Source: Paraburkholderia podalyriae (GTDB lineage Bacteria; Pseudomonadota; Gammaproteobacteria; Burkholderiales; Burkholderiaceae). From it: a DNA stretch of 33,218 bases. Positions 1 to 7,269 of the stretch are shown here, piece by piece; positions within the stretch are counted from its first letter, which is position 1, and each line of letters starts with the position of its first letter. Location of the stretch: NCBI RefSeq assembly GCF_014397785.1, contig NZ_VZQQ01000064.1:1-33218 (forward strand), written 5' to 3'. The position numbers and the translations under genes are program-made. The notes beneath the pieces were generated by a model. It worked only from the letters and a program-made list of their open reading frames with translations, was not told where the DNA came from and ran no database searches.

Positions 1-117
1 AGATTCAGATAAGAAGCTATTGAATTCGATGGTACGAGGTCGACCCGCGATCACTTCGTCGAGGCGCCTTGCAGCCCCATCATCGACTTGGCCCTCGGCG
101 TCAACCCCGCACTGCTA

Positions 118-469
118 TAGATACCTGCGACTTGCCGGTGCCGGTCGGCCCGGCAATCAGGATGGCGACCTTCTCGTCGATATAGCGGCCGTTAGCGAGA
201 TCGTCGATGTGTGTCCGATTCAGGTTCGGCAGGCGGTCGAAGTCAAACGTCTCCAGTGTCTTGCCCATCGCGTAGCCGGCGCGGGAGAGCCGGGTACCGA
301 GCTTCTTCTGGTCGCGGCGGGCGACTTCGTCGTGCGGCAGCATGGCGAGGAACTCGGTGTACGCGAGCTGCCCGTCGATGGCCTGCCAGTTGCGCTGCTC
401 AAGCGAGTCGAACACGCCGGATAGACGCAGCTGCTTGAGGGCCGTGTTCAGTTCAGGACTGGGGTTCAT
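118..469 (-). pseudogene. istB: istB fragment, IS21-family helper ATPase (N-terminal part)
   Basis: IstB is the AAA+ ATPase that assists the IstA transposase in IS21-family elements. The minus-strand reading frame starts with a typical IstB N-terminus (MNPSPELNTALKQLRLSG) and reaches the Walker A motif GPTGTGKS at about residue 110. Homology then stops, and a stop codon follows within a few residues near position 101. Full IstB is about 250 residues, so only the first half is left. It lies directly downstream of the istA remnant on the same strand, as in intact IS21 elements. It cannot be functional. The sequence from 1 to about 117 is not recognisable and may be the other side of the deletion. 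Confidence 0.85.
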
Positions 470-476
470 GGGCGGT

Positions 477-1408
477 TTAATGGATCAGCAGAGATTGAAG
501 ATCGCGGCCGAAGCGGCCGCCGTTGACGTAGGTATCGGTGAGCATTGACGGGGAATGCGGCATGGGCTGGCTCTCCAGTCCTTTGTCCAGAATCGTTTTG
601 TCGGTTCGCCACCGGGGGTTGGAATGGGCCAGCGCCCGTTCGCACGCAGGCAGCCTCGAGCCTTGCGTCGCCGACCCTTGCTGCGCAACCGCACGATGCC
701 CTGTGCGCCCCGCAGGTTGAGGAGCACCGGGTCGTTGAACAACCCCAGAATCAGCGCATGGCATGAAGGACCAATCTCTTTGGCCTGAGCCAGACACCAT
801 TGCGGATCGTGTTCGAGCCAGGCTTGCGCCGGCGGCGGCTGATGATCGCGCACGGTCGAGCGCGCGCCGGGCTTGCGCAGCCGGGGATGAGTGGCGACGA
901 GTTCGTGCTGATGGAACAACTGCACGACCGTGTCGGTCGCCTTCAGCCACGGCGTCTTGCCCACCAGGGCGAACGGCACCGAGTACATGGCCTTGTGATG
1001 CTGGATGTGCGCATCACGATGCACGGTGACCGTGGACCACGCGGCAAGCACCGGCGGCACATCGAGCAGCGCCGTCAACAGCGGCCTCTCGATGGCGAAA
1101 CGCACAAGCGGCTGTTCGCGTGTCGTGCCGTGTTCACGGACGCCGGCTTCCTGCATGATCCATTCGCGCACCTGCCGGTTGGCGTCCGCCAGATCACGAA
1201 ACGTGCGCAGCGGCACGAAGGATTTCTTGACGTATTTGACGCCCGATCCAACGACGCCTTTCTTCTGCGGGTTGTGCGGCGGACAGGCATCGATCCTGAA
1301 ACCGTAGCCTTCAGCCAGGCCCGCGTAGGAGCGCTGGACTTCGGGGTCGTACGTGCAGGCCCGGACGATCGCGCACTTCGCGTTGTCGATGTTCTGTGCC
1401 CGAGGCCG
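477..1408 (-). pseudogene. istA: istA fragment, IS21-family transposase (C-terminal half, frameshifted)
   Basis: This is the C-terminal half of an IS21-family transposase. The minus-strand frame is open from a stop near 1408 and reads IDACPPHNPQKKGVVG, a conserved stretch of the IstA catalytic region, followed by the Mu-type beta-barrel region (HIQHHKAMYSVPF). Near 650-670 the reading frame shifts. The expected C-terminus (CERALAHSNPRWRT, then NGGRFGRDLQSLL) continues in a second frame that ends at about 477, eight bases before istB. The N-terminal helix-turn-helix and much of the DDE core are missing, so the element is dead. Any start inside the fragment is artificial. Confidence 0.85.
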
Positions 1409-1475
1409 TTATGTGGCTATCGACGCACATTTGTATTGCTGTCGGGAGGGGCGCGAATGTCTGGGCACATAACGA
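1409..1475 (-). mobile_element. possible outer end of the IS21 element
   Basis: On the minus strand this stretch begins TGTGCCCAGACATTCGCG at about 1474. A TG-initiated terminus of this kind would suit an IS21-family end, lying some 60 bases outside the truncated istA. If so, the istA N-terminus was lost by an internal deletion. I have no second end to compare with, so this is tentative. Confidence 0.35.
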
Positions 1476-1582
1476 ACTACAGCGCGTTGAGCCATTCGAT
1501 GAGCGATTTGTCGTCCTTCCAGACCGCGCGAGCGCGGGATGCCCCCGAATTTGAAAAGCTGATTTCGCAGGCACGTAACGCT

Positions 1583-1820
1583 TCGAGGCCCTTGAAACGC
1601 ATGATCCCAAGTTATCCATAATGTAAATGTATTCCATCAAAACAATCGATTTTACGAATTGTACGGCATGGAGGATAGTGTTCCTGGCAGATCCATTTCA
1701 ATTTCGCAAACCTGCTGGCGCCTTCGTGATGCCGCGGTAGCGGATCAAGTGTGTCGTAGAACTGAGCGAAGCCGAGGAAATGACGTTGCAGCAGTTATCG
1801 ATCAATCACATGCATCGGGA
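1583..1820. repeat. Copy 1 of the nodD-start / nod-box / IS630 repeat
   Basis: About 238 bases are nearly identical to 9261-9499. The copy begins inside the first seven codons of nodD, with the start codon complement at 1600-1602. It continues through a nod box and a short leader, and ends 77 bases into an IS630-type transposase fragment. Differences from copy 2 are scattered substitutions plus one single-base indel. The left break falls within nodD, so only the duplicated 5' tip of that gene is present here. The shared IS630 fragment shows that the insertion predates the duplication. Confidence 0.9.
1614..1661 (+). promoter_or_regulatory. nod box 1 (upstream of nodAB), degenerate half-site
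   Basis: This is a nod box, the NodD-binding promoter element of nod operons, reading ATCCATAATGTAAATG and then ATCAAAACAATCGATTTTAC. The second NodD motif, ATC-N9-GAT, is intact. In the first motif the GAT is AAT, because base 1626 is A where copy 2 has G at 9304. The nearest downstream nod gene is nodA, about 1.08 kb away, with IS630 and response-regulator remnants in between. Activity from this site is therefore doubtful. Confidence 0.85.
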
Positions 1821-1973
1821 CACGCGCACGCGAGCGGCGGCCTGTCACTGCTCGGACACAGGACCAAGCGCAAGCTCACCGCCGAGCAACTCCGCGTGAG
1901 CGGCAGTCGGTCTGTGACTGGCTCACGCATGGCGCAACAGCGGCGTGTACGGCCCGACGGGCGGCCATAGCGG
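1746..1973 (+). pseudogene. IS630-family transposase N-terminal fragment
   Basis: The frame reads VELSEAEEMTLQQLSINHMH and then RDTRTRAA, the typical N-terminus of IS630-family transposases. A frameshift follows near 1840. In the next frame (LTAEQLRVSG, then a helix-turn-helix-like region to GPTGGHSGG) the homology carries on to about 1970. The DDE catalytic domain is absent. The fragment lies between nod box 1 and nodA and is shared in its first 25 or so codons with the leader of nolO. Confidence 0.7.
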
Positions 1974-2555
1974 TGGGAACATGAAGCACCACTGGCGACG
2001 CTTCATCACCTGCACGAAGGAAACGCCGATGCCGAACTCGCTGAACTTTCTCGGCGGATACGGCACCGAATTTCAAGTCAATTTCTCGTGGACGCTCTCA
2101 TGAATACTCTAGCAAAACGTCGGGCCGGAGAAATAGAATTTAGGCATATCAAGATGGTTGTCGATCTTTGCCCTGACTCCGAGAAAAATCCTCAGGTGTA
2201 CGCCGACCATCAACCGAGGCACATGTCCAATGGGGCCACGGTCTTCAGCGGCATGGGCAAGCTGGATCGCGCCGACACGACGCGACAAGCGTCTGGCAGG
2301 TCCCGTAGGCGCTTACTACCGGCAAACCTTCGCATAGTTCTCCAAACCCTTTCTATATCGGCCGCTTACCTTCGTACAGTTGAGGCAACCCTCGACTTCG
2401 CCTTGGCTTCGCGACGAATCGGGAGCAGCCAATTGCAGGTGCCAAATGCTTCAGCGACCCGGCCAAATGGATCTCGTGTCAATTGCGGTCAGATCGTGCG
2501 GAAGATGCGGGGGAAGTCTTTGGTAGATCTGGTGCGAAAGGCACGCGCGCTCGAT
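1974..2555 (+). other. unrecognised spacer between the IS630 fragment and the receiver-domain stub
   Basis: No gene is recognised here. From 2088 the reading frame is open and runs on into the receiver-domain stub. Its first 156 or so codons have no family features and an uneven composition, so they are probably not native coding sequence. This stretch is part of the roughly 1.1 kb that separates nod box 1 from nodA. Confidence 0.5.
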
Positions 2556-2747
2556 GTAATCTCCATCGTGGATGAGGTTCGATCGGTCCGTGAAGCGTTG
2601 ACGGAAATGCTCTTTTCTTCTGGCTTCATCCCAGAACTGTTCCAGAGTGCAGATGATTTCTTGAAATCGAACCGCTTTCTCAGCAAGTCCTTCGCGTCCG
2701 TCAGGTCCACCCTCAAAGGCCGGACGGCGCATAGGAGGCAGTCGTGA
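2556..2747 (+). pseudogene. FixJ/NodW-like response regulator, receiver-domain stub
   Basis: The frame shows the start of a CheY-like receiver: VISIVDEVRSVREALTEML followed by GFIPELFQSADDFL. This is the pattern of FixJ/NodW/TodT-type regulators, in which VDDD and SVREAL precede the phospho-acceptor strand. Homology ends at about 2700, before the conserved aspartate, and the DNA-binding domain is missing. One of the usual acidic residues after VD is also changed (VDEV). The stub reads in frame from an open stretch starting at 2088. It ends with a TGA that overlaps the upstream GTG of nodA, so translation through it could be coupled to nodA. A nodulation-related regulator such as NodW is possible but cannot be shown from this fragment. 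Confidence 0.6.
2733..2738 (+). promoter_or_regulatory. strong ribosome binding site before the GTG start of nodA
   Basis: AGGAGG lies five bases before the GTG at 2744. It favours initiation there, 13 codons upstream of the conventional NodA start at 2783. A weaker GAGGA precedes the ATG at 2783. Confidence 0.5.
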
Positions 2748-3376
2748 ATTTGGCCGTGTCCACAGATAGAGGACCTCTCTCCATGCGCTCTCAGGTGCGG
2801 TGGAGGCTGGTTTGGGAAAATGAGTTGCGACTCGCCGACCACATCGAACTGTCCGAGTTCTTCCGAAAGACCTACGGACCGACCGGGGCGTTTAATGCAA
2901 AACCATTCGAAGGCAATCACAGTTGGGCTGGTGCGCGGCCAGAGTTCCGTGCAATCGGCTACGACGCGCGCGGCGTAGCGGCTCATATCGGCGCACTGCG
3001 TCGTTTCATCAAGGTTGGCGCAGTCGATCTACTAGTGGCCGAACTAGGATTGTACGCGGTACGTCCGGATCTTGAGGGACTCGGAATCCCTCAATTAATG
3101 CGCGTGATGTATCCCGTGTTGCAGGAACTTGGCGTTCCATTCGGCTTCGGCACGGTTCGACACGCGTTGCGGCAACATATTGCAAGGCTGCTCGGCCGAC
3201 CCGGTCTGGCGACTATTGTGTCTGGAGTTCGCGTGAGGTCGACCCTTCGAGAAGTGCATCTCGACACGCCGCCCACGCGCACCGAGGACGTACTCATTGT
3301 CGTCTTACCGATTGGACGGTCAATGAGCGATTGGCCGACCGGAACGATAATTGATCGGAACGGGCCAGAACTGTGA
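2744..3376 (+). CDS. nodA: NodA, Nod factor N-acyltransferase
   Basis: NodA transfers a fatty acyl chain to the free amino group of the de-N-acetylated chitin oligomer made by NodC and NodB, in the cytoplasm. The body of the protein, from MRSQVRWRLVWENELRLADH to the C-terminus, is full length (197 residues from the ATG at 2783) and collinear with known NodA proteins. Conserved stretches such as RPDLEGLGI, FGFGTVRHAL and EDVLIVVLPIGRSMSDWP are present. The GTG at 2744 adds 13 residues and has the better ribosome binding site; which start is used is open. The stop overlaps the nodB start by four bases (GTGA), so the two genes are translationally coupled. No frameshift or missing block is visible. 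Its expression is uncertain because the nod box is distant and damaged. Confidence 0.95.
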   Translation: MNLAVSTDRGPLSMRSQVRWRLVWENELRLADHIELSEFFRKTYGPTGAFNAKPFEGNHSWAGARPEFRAIGYDARGVAAHIGALRRFIKVGAVDLLVAELGLYAVRPDLEGLGIPQLMRVMYPVLQELGVPFGFGTVRHALRQHIARLLGRPGLATIVSGVRVRSTLREVHLDTPPTRTEDVLIVVLPIGRSMSDWPTGTIIDRNGPEL

Positions 3377-4065
3377 GGCACTGCTTATCCGAAGCGCGCA
3401 GCGAGTGCGCTGACACCACCGGACGTCGCTGCGTTTATTTGACGTTTGACGACGGCCCTAATCCACTTTGCACACCGGACGTCCTCGATGTGCTGGCGGA
3501 ACACCGGGTGCCAGCGACTTTCTGCGTCATCGGCGCGTACGCAGCGGACCAGCCGAAACTGATCCGACGGATGATCGCAGAAGGGCACGAGGTCGCAAAC
3601 CACACGATGACTCATCCGGACCTGTCCAGATGCGAACCCACCGAAGTACAACAGGAAATACTAACGGCAAGCAGGGTCATCAGGATGGCGAGCCCCCATG
3701 CTTCGCTGCGGTATATGCGTGCCCCGTATGGCATGTGGACCGAAGCAGTGTTCACTACGTCAGCGAGCGCTGGTCTGGCGCCCCTCCACTGGTCGGTAGA
3801 CCCGCGAGACTGGTCTCGTCCCGGCGTGGACGCGATTGTCAGCGCAGTGCTGGCCTCTGTCCGGCCGGGTGCAATTGTGCTCTTGCACGACGGATGCCCT
3901 TCCGATGAGTTGGGACGATGCACTCACGCTGGTCGGCGCGAGCAGACCCTCATGGCGCTTTCCCTCATGATTCCAGCATTGCATGACCGGGGGTTTGCAA
4001 TCCGATCGCTTCCTCAACCTCATCGGACGAACCAGATACCCTATGAACATGCTTGCCGCAAGTAA
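3373..4065 (+). CDS. nodB: NodB, chitooligosaccharide deacetylase
   Basis: NodB removes the N-acetyl group from the non-reducing terminal sugar of the chitin oligomer, providing the site that NodA acylates. It is a polysaccharide deacetylase of carbohydrate esterase family 4. The hallmarks are visible: TFDDGP (catalytic base and metal aspartates, about residues 24-29), NHTMTH (metal histidines), RAPYG and LLHDG. At 230 residues it is slightly longer than typical NodB, mostly at the ends. The GTG start overlaps the nodA stop, and the 3' end overlaps the nodC start at 4043 by 23 bases, which is a common nodABC layout. The gene appears intact. Confidence 0.95.
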   Translation: MRHCLSEARSECADTTGRRCVYLTFDDGPNPLCTPDVLDVLAEHRVPATFCVIGAYAADQPKLIRRMIAEGHEVANHTMTHPDLSRCEPTEVQQEILTASRVIRMASPHASLRYMRAPYGMWTEAVFTTSASAGLAPLHWSVDPRDWSRPGVDAIVSAVLASVRPGAIVLLHDGCPSDELGRCTHAGRREQTLMALSLMIPALHDRGFAIRSLPQPHRTNQIPYEHACRK

Positions 4066-4386
4066 CACTGTCGCTGTCTCGTTTTATGCGCTGCTCTCGA
4101 CTATCTATAAAAGCACGCAGGCGCTTTATGCTCAGTCGACAAACGTGTCATCGCTGTCGGACGGCCTGGTCGACTCCGACACTCTGCCGGGCGTGGATGT
4201 CATCGTTCCCTGCTTCAATGAGGACCCGCGCACGCTCTCGGCATGCCTGGAGTCCATCGCAAACCAGGACTACGCCGGAAAACTGCGCGTCTATGCGGTT
4301 GATGATGGTTCTGCGCATCTCGACACCGTGAGGCCGGTATACGATGCGTACACGCGCGACCCCAGATTCAACTTCATTACGCTTTC
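4043..4386 (+). pseudogene. nodC: nodC, truncated chitin oligosaccharide synthase
   Basis: NodC polymerises GlcNAc into the Nod factor backbone at the inner membrane. This copy starts normally (MNMLAASNTVAVSFYALLST, the N-terminal membrane segment) and enters the family 2 glycosyltransferase domain (VDVIVPCFNEDPRTLSACLE, then YAVDDGS). Just after DPRFNFITL, at about codon 114, homology ends abruptly at 4385. Full NodC is around 400 residues or more. The later acceptor and catalytic motifs (QxxRW type) and the C-terminal membrane helices are gone, so the product cannot work. The downstream sequence belongs to a glutamine synthetase, which indicates a recombination junction rather than simple mutation. 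Confidence 0.92.
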
Positions 4387-4563
4387 CGCATTGGCCGTGC
4401 GGATCTGAATGCGTGTCTCGCTTTTGCGGCCCTGATCGCGGCAGTCTTGCGGGCATCGACGAGAAGCTGGCATTGCCAGACCCGCTTGTCGGCGACGCTT
4501 ATCGGGATGCCGAGCTACCGGAAATTCCGAAAACGCTGCGGGACGCCACCGATATCAGTTCGA
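4387..4563 (+). pseudogene. glutamine synthetase C-terminal fragment, frameshifted
   Basis: Read in the frame starting at 4387, the sequence gives RIGRADLNACLAFAALIAA. After a one-base frameshift near 4440 it continues LAGIDEKLALPDPLVGDAY and ELPEIPKTLRDATD. This is the region near the C-terminus of glutamine synthetase-like enzymes (GADANPYLA..ALIAAGL.GI, then GDAY, then LP.TL.DA). The active-site domains are absent. The homology fades near 4560, before the usual C-terminal end. It is fused directly to the broken end of nodC. Whether it came from glnA or a GlnT/gamma-glutamylputrescine synthetase-like gene cannot be decided from this piece. Confidence 0.7.
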
Positions 4564-4617
4564 TATTCTGTCCGCTAGCGGATGGAACCGATCGGGCCAC
4601 CTCCAGCGCGGCCGCAT

Positions 4618-4633
4618 TGTTCGGAACGTAACA
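4618..4633 (+). promoter_or_regulatory. NifA upstream activator sequence
   Basis: TGT-N10-ACA, the NifA-binding consensus, occurs here. It lies 94 bases upstream of the -24 element of the nifV promoter, within the usual distance for NifA sites. Confidence 0.7.
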
Positions 4634-4727
4634 TTCGCGACACGAACAATCGGATGATGCACCGCCATAACCCGGCATTGTACCGGTCAACATCCCGCAA
4701 ATTGTGCTCCGACTGTAGACGCTCGCT

Positions 4728-4742
4728 TGGCACAACGCTTGC
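4728..4742 (+). promoter_or_regulatory. sigma-54 (-24/-12) promoter of nifV
   Basis: TGGCACAACGCTTGC matches the RpoN consensus TGGCAC-N5-TTGC, with exactly ten bases between the invariant GG and GC. It ends 31 bases before the nifV ATG. Together with the upstream NifA site this is a complete nif-type promoter. Confidence 0.85.
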
Positions 4743-4773
4743 GGTCCATCGGCGACAGCTCAAGAGACCTGAC

Positions 4774-5909
4774 ATGCTCAATCCGATCATCAATGACACG
4801 ACACTTCGCGACGGCGAGCAGACCGCCGGCGTCGCGTTTTGCACCGAGGAAAAATGCGCAATCGCCGCCGCACTGTCGCGAGCCGCCGTGGCCGAACTCG
4901 AAATCGGAATTCCTGCCATGGGCGAAGACGGAATGGCGTGCATCGCTGTGATCGTCGACCTGAACCTCGACGCCCACCTGATGGTTTGGGGCGCCTCACC
5001 GACGAGGATCTCACTGCCGCATTGCGCTGCAATGCCGATATCGTTCATCTCTCGGTTCCCGTTTCGGATATTCATTTGCAACACAAGCTGCGGCAGTCGC
5101 GCAGTTGGGTACTGGCGCAGATCGCACGCGTCGTCGACGAGGCAGCGAAAAGCCATCCCAAGATTTCCCTCGGCATGGAAGACGCCTCGCGCGCGGATCC
5201 CTCATTTCTCATAGAAGTGGCTCAATGCGCGCAGCAGCACGGAGCCCAGCGCGTGCGCTTTGCCGACACAGTCGGTATCCTGGACCCCTTTAAGACCTTC
5301 TACGCCATTGCAGCGCTGCGCGTTGCCGTCGATCTGGAGATCGAAATCCATGCGCACGACGACCTCGGGCTCGCCACAGCCAACACACTGGCCGCCCTTG
5401 GGGCCGGCGCGACCCATGCGAGCACCACCGTCAACGGGTTAGGTGAGCGCGCCGGCAATGCAGCGCTGGAAGAAGTCGTGATGGGCGCGCGGCACCTGCT
5501 GCGACGAGACACCGGCGTCGACACCAGAGCGCTGCCCGACATTTCATCGCTGGTCGAACAAGCCTCAGGCCGCGCAGTTTCCTTCAACAAGAGCATCATC
5601 GGTAGGAGGATCTTTACTCACGAGTCGGGCATTCACACCGACGGCCTCGCGAAGCACCCCACGACCTACGAGGGATTCGATCCAGCAGAGCTCGGCCGGC
5701 AACGGTTGACGATACTCGGGAAACATTCTGGATCTCAAAGTGTGCGTGAGGCCTACGACGCTCTAGGCGTGAGGGTGTCGGAGCGGCTCATCCCGCCCCT
5801 GCTTGCGCGCATCCGCTATTTCGTCACGCAGTACAAGCAGGCGCCGAATGCAAGCGATCTGCGCCGCTTCCTGACCCAAGCCCACAGCACGCGGGTGAAG
5901 GTGTCGTGA
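4774..5909 (+). pseudogene. nifV: NifV, homocitrate synthase, with one frameshift
   Basis: NifV condenses acetyl-CoA with 2-oxoglutarate to homocitrate, the organic ligand of the nitrogenase FeMo cofactor. The N-terminal part reads MLNPIINDTTLRDGEQTAGV, with the DTTLRDGEQ signature of the homocitrate synthase/isopropylmalate synthase family. At about 4990 (HLMVWG, then RLTDEDLTAALRC in another frame) one base appears to be missing. The rest is collinear and shows the EIHAHDDLGLATAN metal-binding region, NGLGERAGNA and HESGIHTDG. With one base restored the protein would be 378 residues, normal for NifV. The gene has its own nif promoter. The frameshift could be real decay or a sequencing error in a GC-rich run. 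If real, only about 72 correct residues are made. Confidence 0.88.
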
Positions 5910-5951
5910 GTGTGGTTATGGCGGCCAAACTTGTCCAATAGAAGTAACGAC

Positions 5952-6683
5952 ATGCAAGAAGTTATCGAACAACTGCGTCACCTGTCGTCGGCCGAGGATT
6001 TCCTGCGATTCTTCGACATCGCATTCGACGAGAAGGCGGTCAACGTGAGCCGCCTGCACTTCCTCAAGCGCTTCTTTCAGTACATCGAGCAACAGAAAGG
6101 ACTGCCGCGTAACAACGCGACGGCCGTGCTTGCACTCGCCGCTGCAATCCGGCAGATTGCAAATGCACAGGCAGTGCACATTATCTTCGCCGGCAAGCAG
6201 ACCATCGATGGCGACACTGCCCAGGTCGGCCCCGGCATAGCGAGGCGATTGGGCGTCCAGTTGCTCACGTATGTATCCCGGATCGTCGAGACTGACCTCG
6301 ACGCGCGCACGGTCGTAGTCGAGCGCTGCGCCGAAGGCGGTGTGCAAGTATTGAAAACCGCACTGCCTTGTCTCGTGACGACGCTCGAGAATACGAACGA
6401 GCTGCGCTTCGCGACGCTGCCCGCGACGATCCACGCGGCAGGATTCCCGGTGCGCAAATGGAATCGCGAGCAGGCCGGCATTGAGGACGTGAGCAAGATC
6501 GGGCTGAAAGGTTCACCTACCGTGGTACGCAAAGTGTTCGGGCCGACGCCACGCGACGAAAAGGCCGAGATGCTCGAATTGGACGCGTCCAGCCTGCGCG
6601 ACGTCTCGCTGAAACTCGTGCACGAGATATTCGCTCGCCATCCGACATTGGAGGCGAACCTGTTGATGAAAAGGGCCTCATGA
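5952..6683 (+). CDS. NifW'-'FixA chimera (in-frame fusion)
   Basis: One open frame joins two different genes. From the ATG at 5952, residues 1-53 (MQEVIEQLRHLSSAEDFLRF, then DEKAVNVSRLHFLKRFFQYI) are the first half of NifW, a nitrogenase-protective protein of about 105 residues. From about 6114 the frame is FixA, the ETF beta-like subunit of the FixABCX electron-bifurcating complex: FAGKQTIDGDTAQVGPGIA, VERCAEGGVQVLKT, GLKGSPTVVRKVFGPTPR. About the first 90 residues of FixA and the second half of NifW are missing. The result is 243 residues. An upstream in-frame GTG at 5910 is an alternative start. The stop overlaps fixB by four bases (ATGA), as expected for fixA-fixB. The FixA nucleotide-binding N-terminus is lost, so activity is unlikely. 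Confidence 0.88.
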   Translation: MQEVIEQLRHLSSAEDFLRFFDIAFDEKAVNVSRLHFLKRFFQYIEQQKGLPRNNATAVLALAAAIRQIANAQAVHIIFAGKQTIDGDTAQVGPGIARRLGVQLLTYVSRIVETDLDARTVVVERCAEGGVQVLKTALPCLVTTLENTNELRFATLPATIHAAGFPVRKWNREQAGIEDVSKIGLKGSPTVVRKVFGPTPRDEKAEMLELDASSLRDVSLKLVHEIFARHPTLEANLLMKRAS

Positions 6684-7192
6684 ACTCGCCCGCTGCCTCG
6701 GAAAACAGGCCGGCCGCGCCGGTCAAACGGGCCGTCGGCCGTAACCTCGATCTGCCCGCACGTCTGAAAGCCTACCAGGGCGTCTGGGTCTCTCTCGAGC
6801 ACGACCGCGGCCACGTGCATAGCGTGTCGTGCGAGCTGCTCGGTGAGGCGCGCAAGCTCGCCGACAAACTCGGCAGTCGTGTCGCTGTGGCCGTGCTCGG
6901 CGGTACCGACGAGCCGCTTGAGCAGTTTGCCAGTGAGGCGTTCAGTTTCGGCGCGGACGAAGCGTATGTGATTCACGACACTGTGTCGCTCGGCTATCGC
7001 AACGAACCGTTCACGAAAGGGCTGACCGACCTGGTCAACAAGTACCGCCCCGAGATTCTGCTGCTCGGTGCAACCTCGATTACCGGCGGCTGCCTGGAAT
7101 GCGGAAGTTGCCGCATTCTGTGCACGGACCATCACAACCTCGAATGAGCATGTCCGCGCGGCGGGCATCGCATCCAGTTCAAGTTCGGGTAG
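6680..7192 (+). pseudogene. FixB'-'FixX chimera with in-frame TGA
   Basis: The first 133 codons are the N-terminal domain of FixB, the ETF alpha-like subunit: QGVWVSLEHDRGHVHSVS, ELLGEARKLADKLG, PEILLLGATS. At about 7079 the frame passes directly into the C-terminus of FixX, the ferredoxin-like partner, with its cysteine motif CLECGSCRILC. A TGA at 7145-7147 stands where FixX has tryptophan (TGG). Beyond it the same frame still encodes CPRGGHRIQFKFG and a stop at 7192. The FAD-binding domain of FixB, all of FixC and the first part of FixX are deleted. The deletion kept the frame, and the stop came as a separate point change. The translated product ends after 155 residues. Confidence 0.88.
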
Positions 7193-7269
7193 ACAAACAC
7201 ATCCATCGTCACATCGGCTTCCGAGCGCCGCAAAAGCGGCCGGACGCCTCACCATATCGGAGCAAATTG

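Noticed and set aside
20..424. Plus-strand open frame at the window start
   Set aside because: Most of it is antisense to istB; the first 100 bases alone show no gene.
800..1621. Long plus-strand open frame over the IS21 region
   Set aside because: It is the complement of the istA coding region and shows no family features of its own.
6077..7255. 392-codon minus-strand open frame over fixA and fixB
   Set aside because: It is antisense to recognisable FixA and FixB codons and has no motif.
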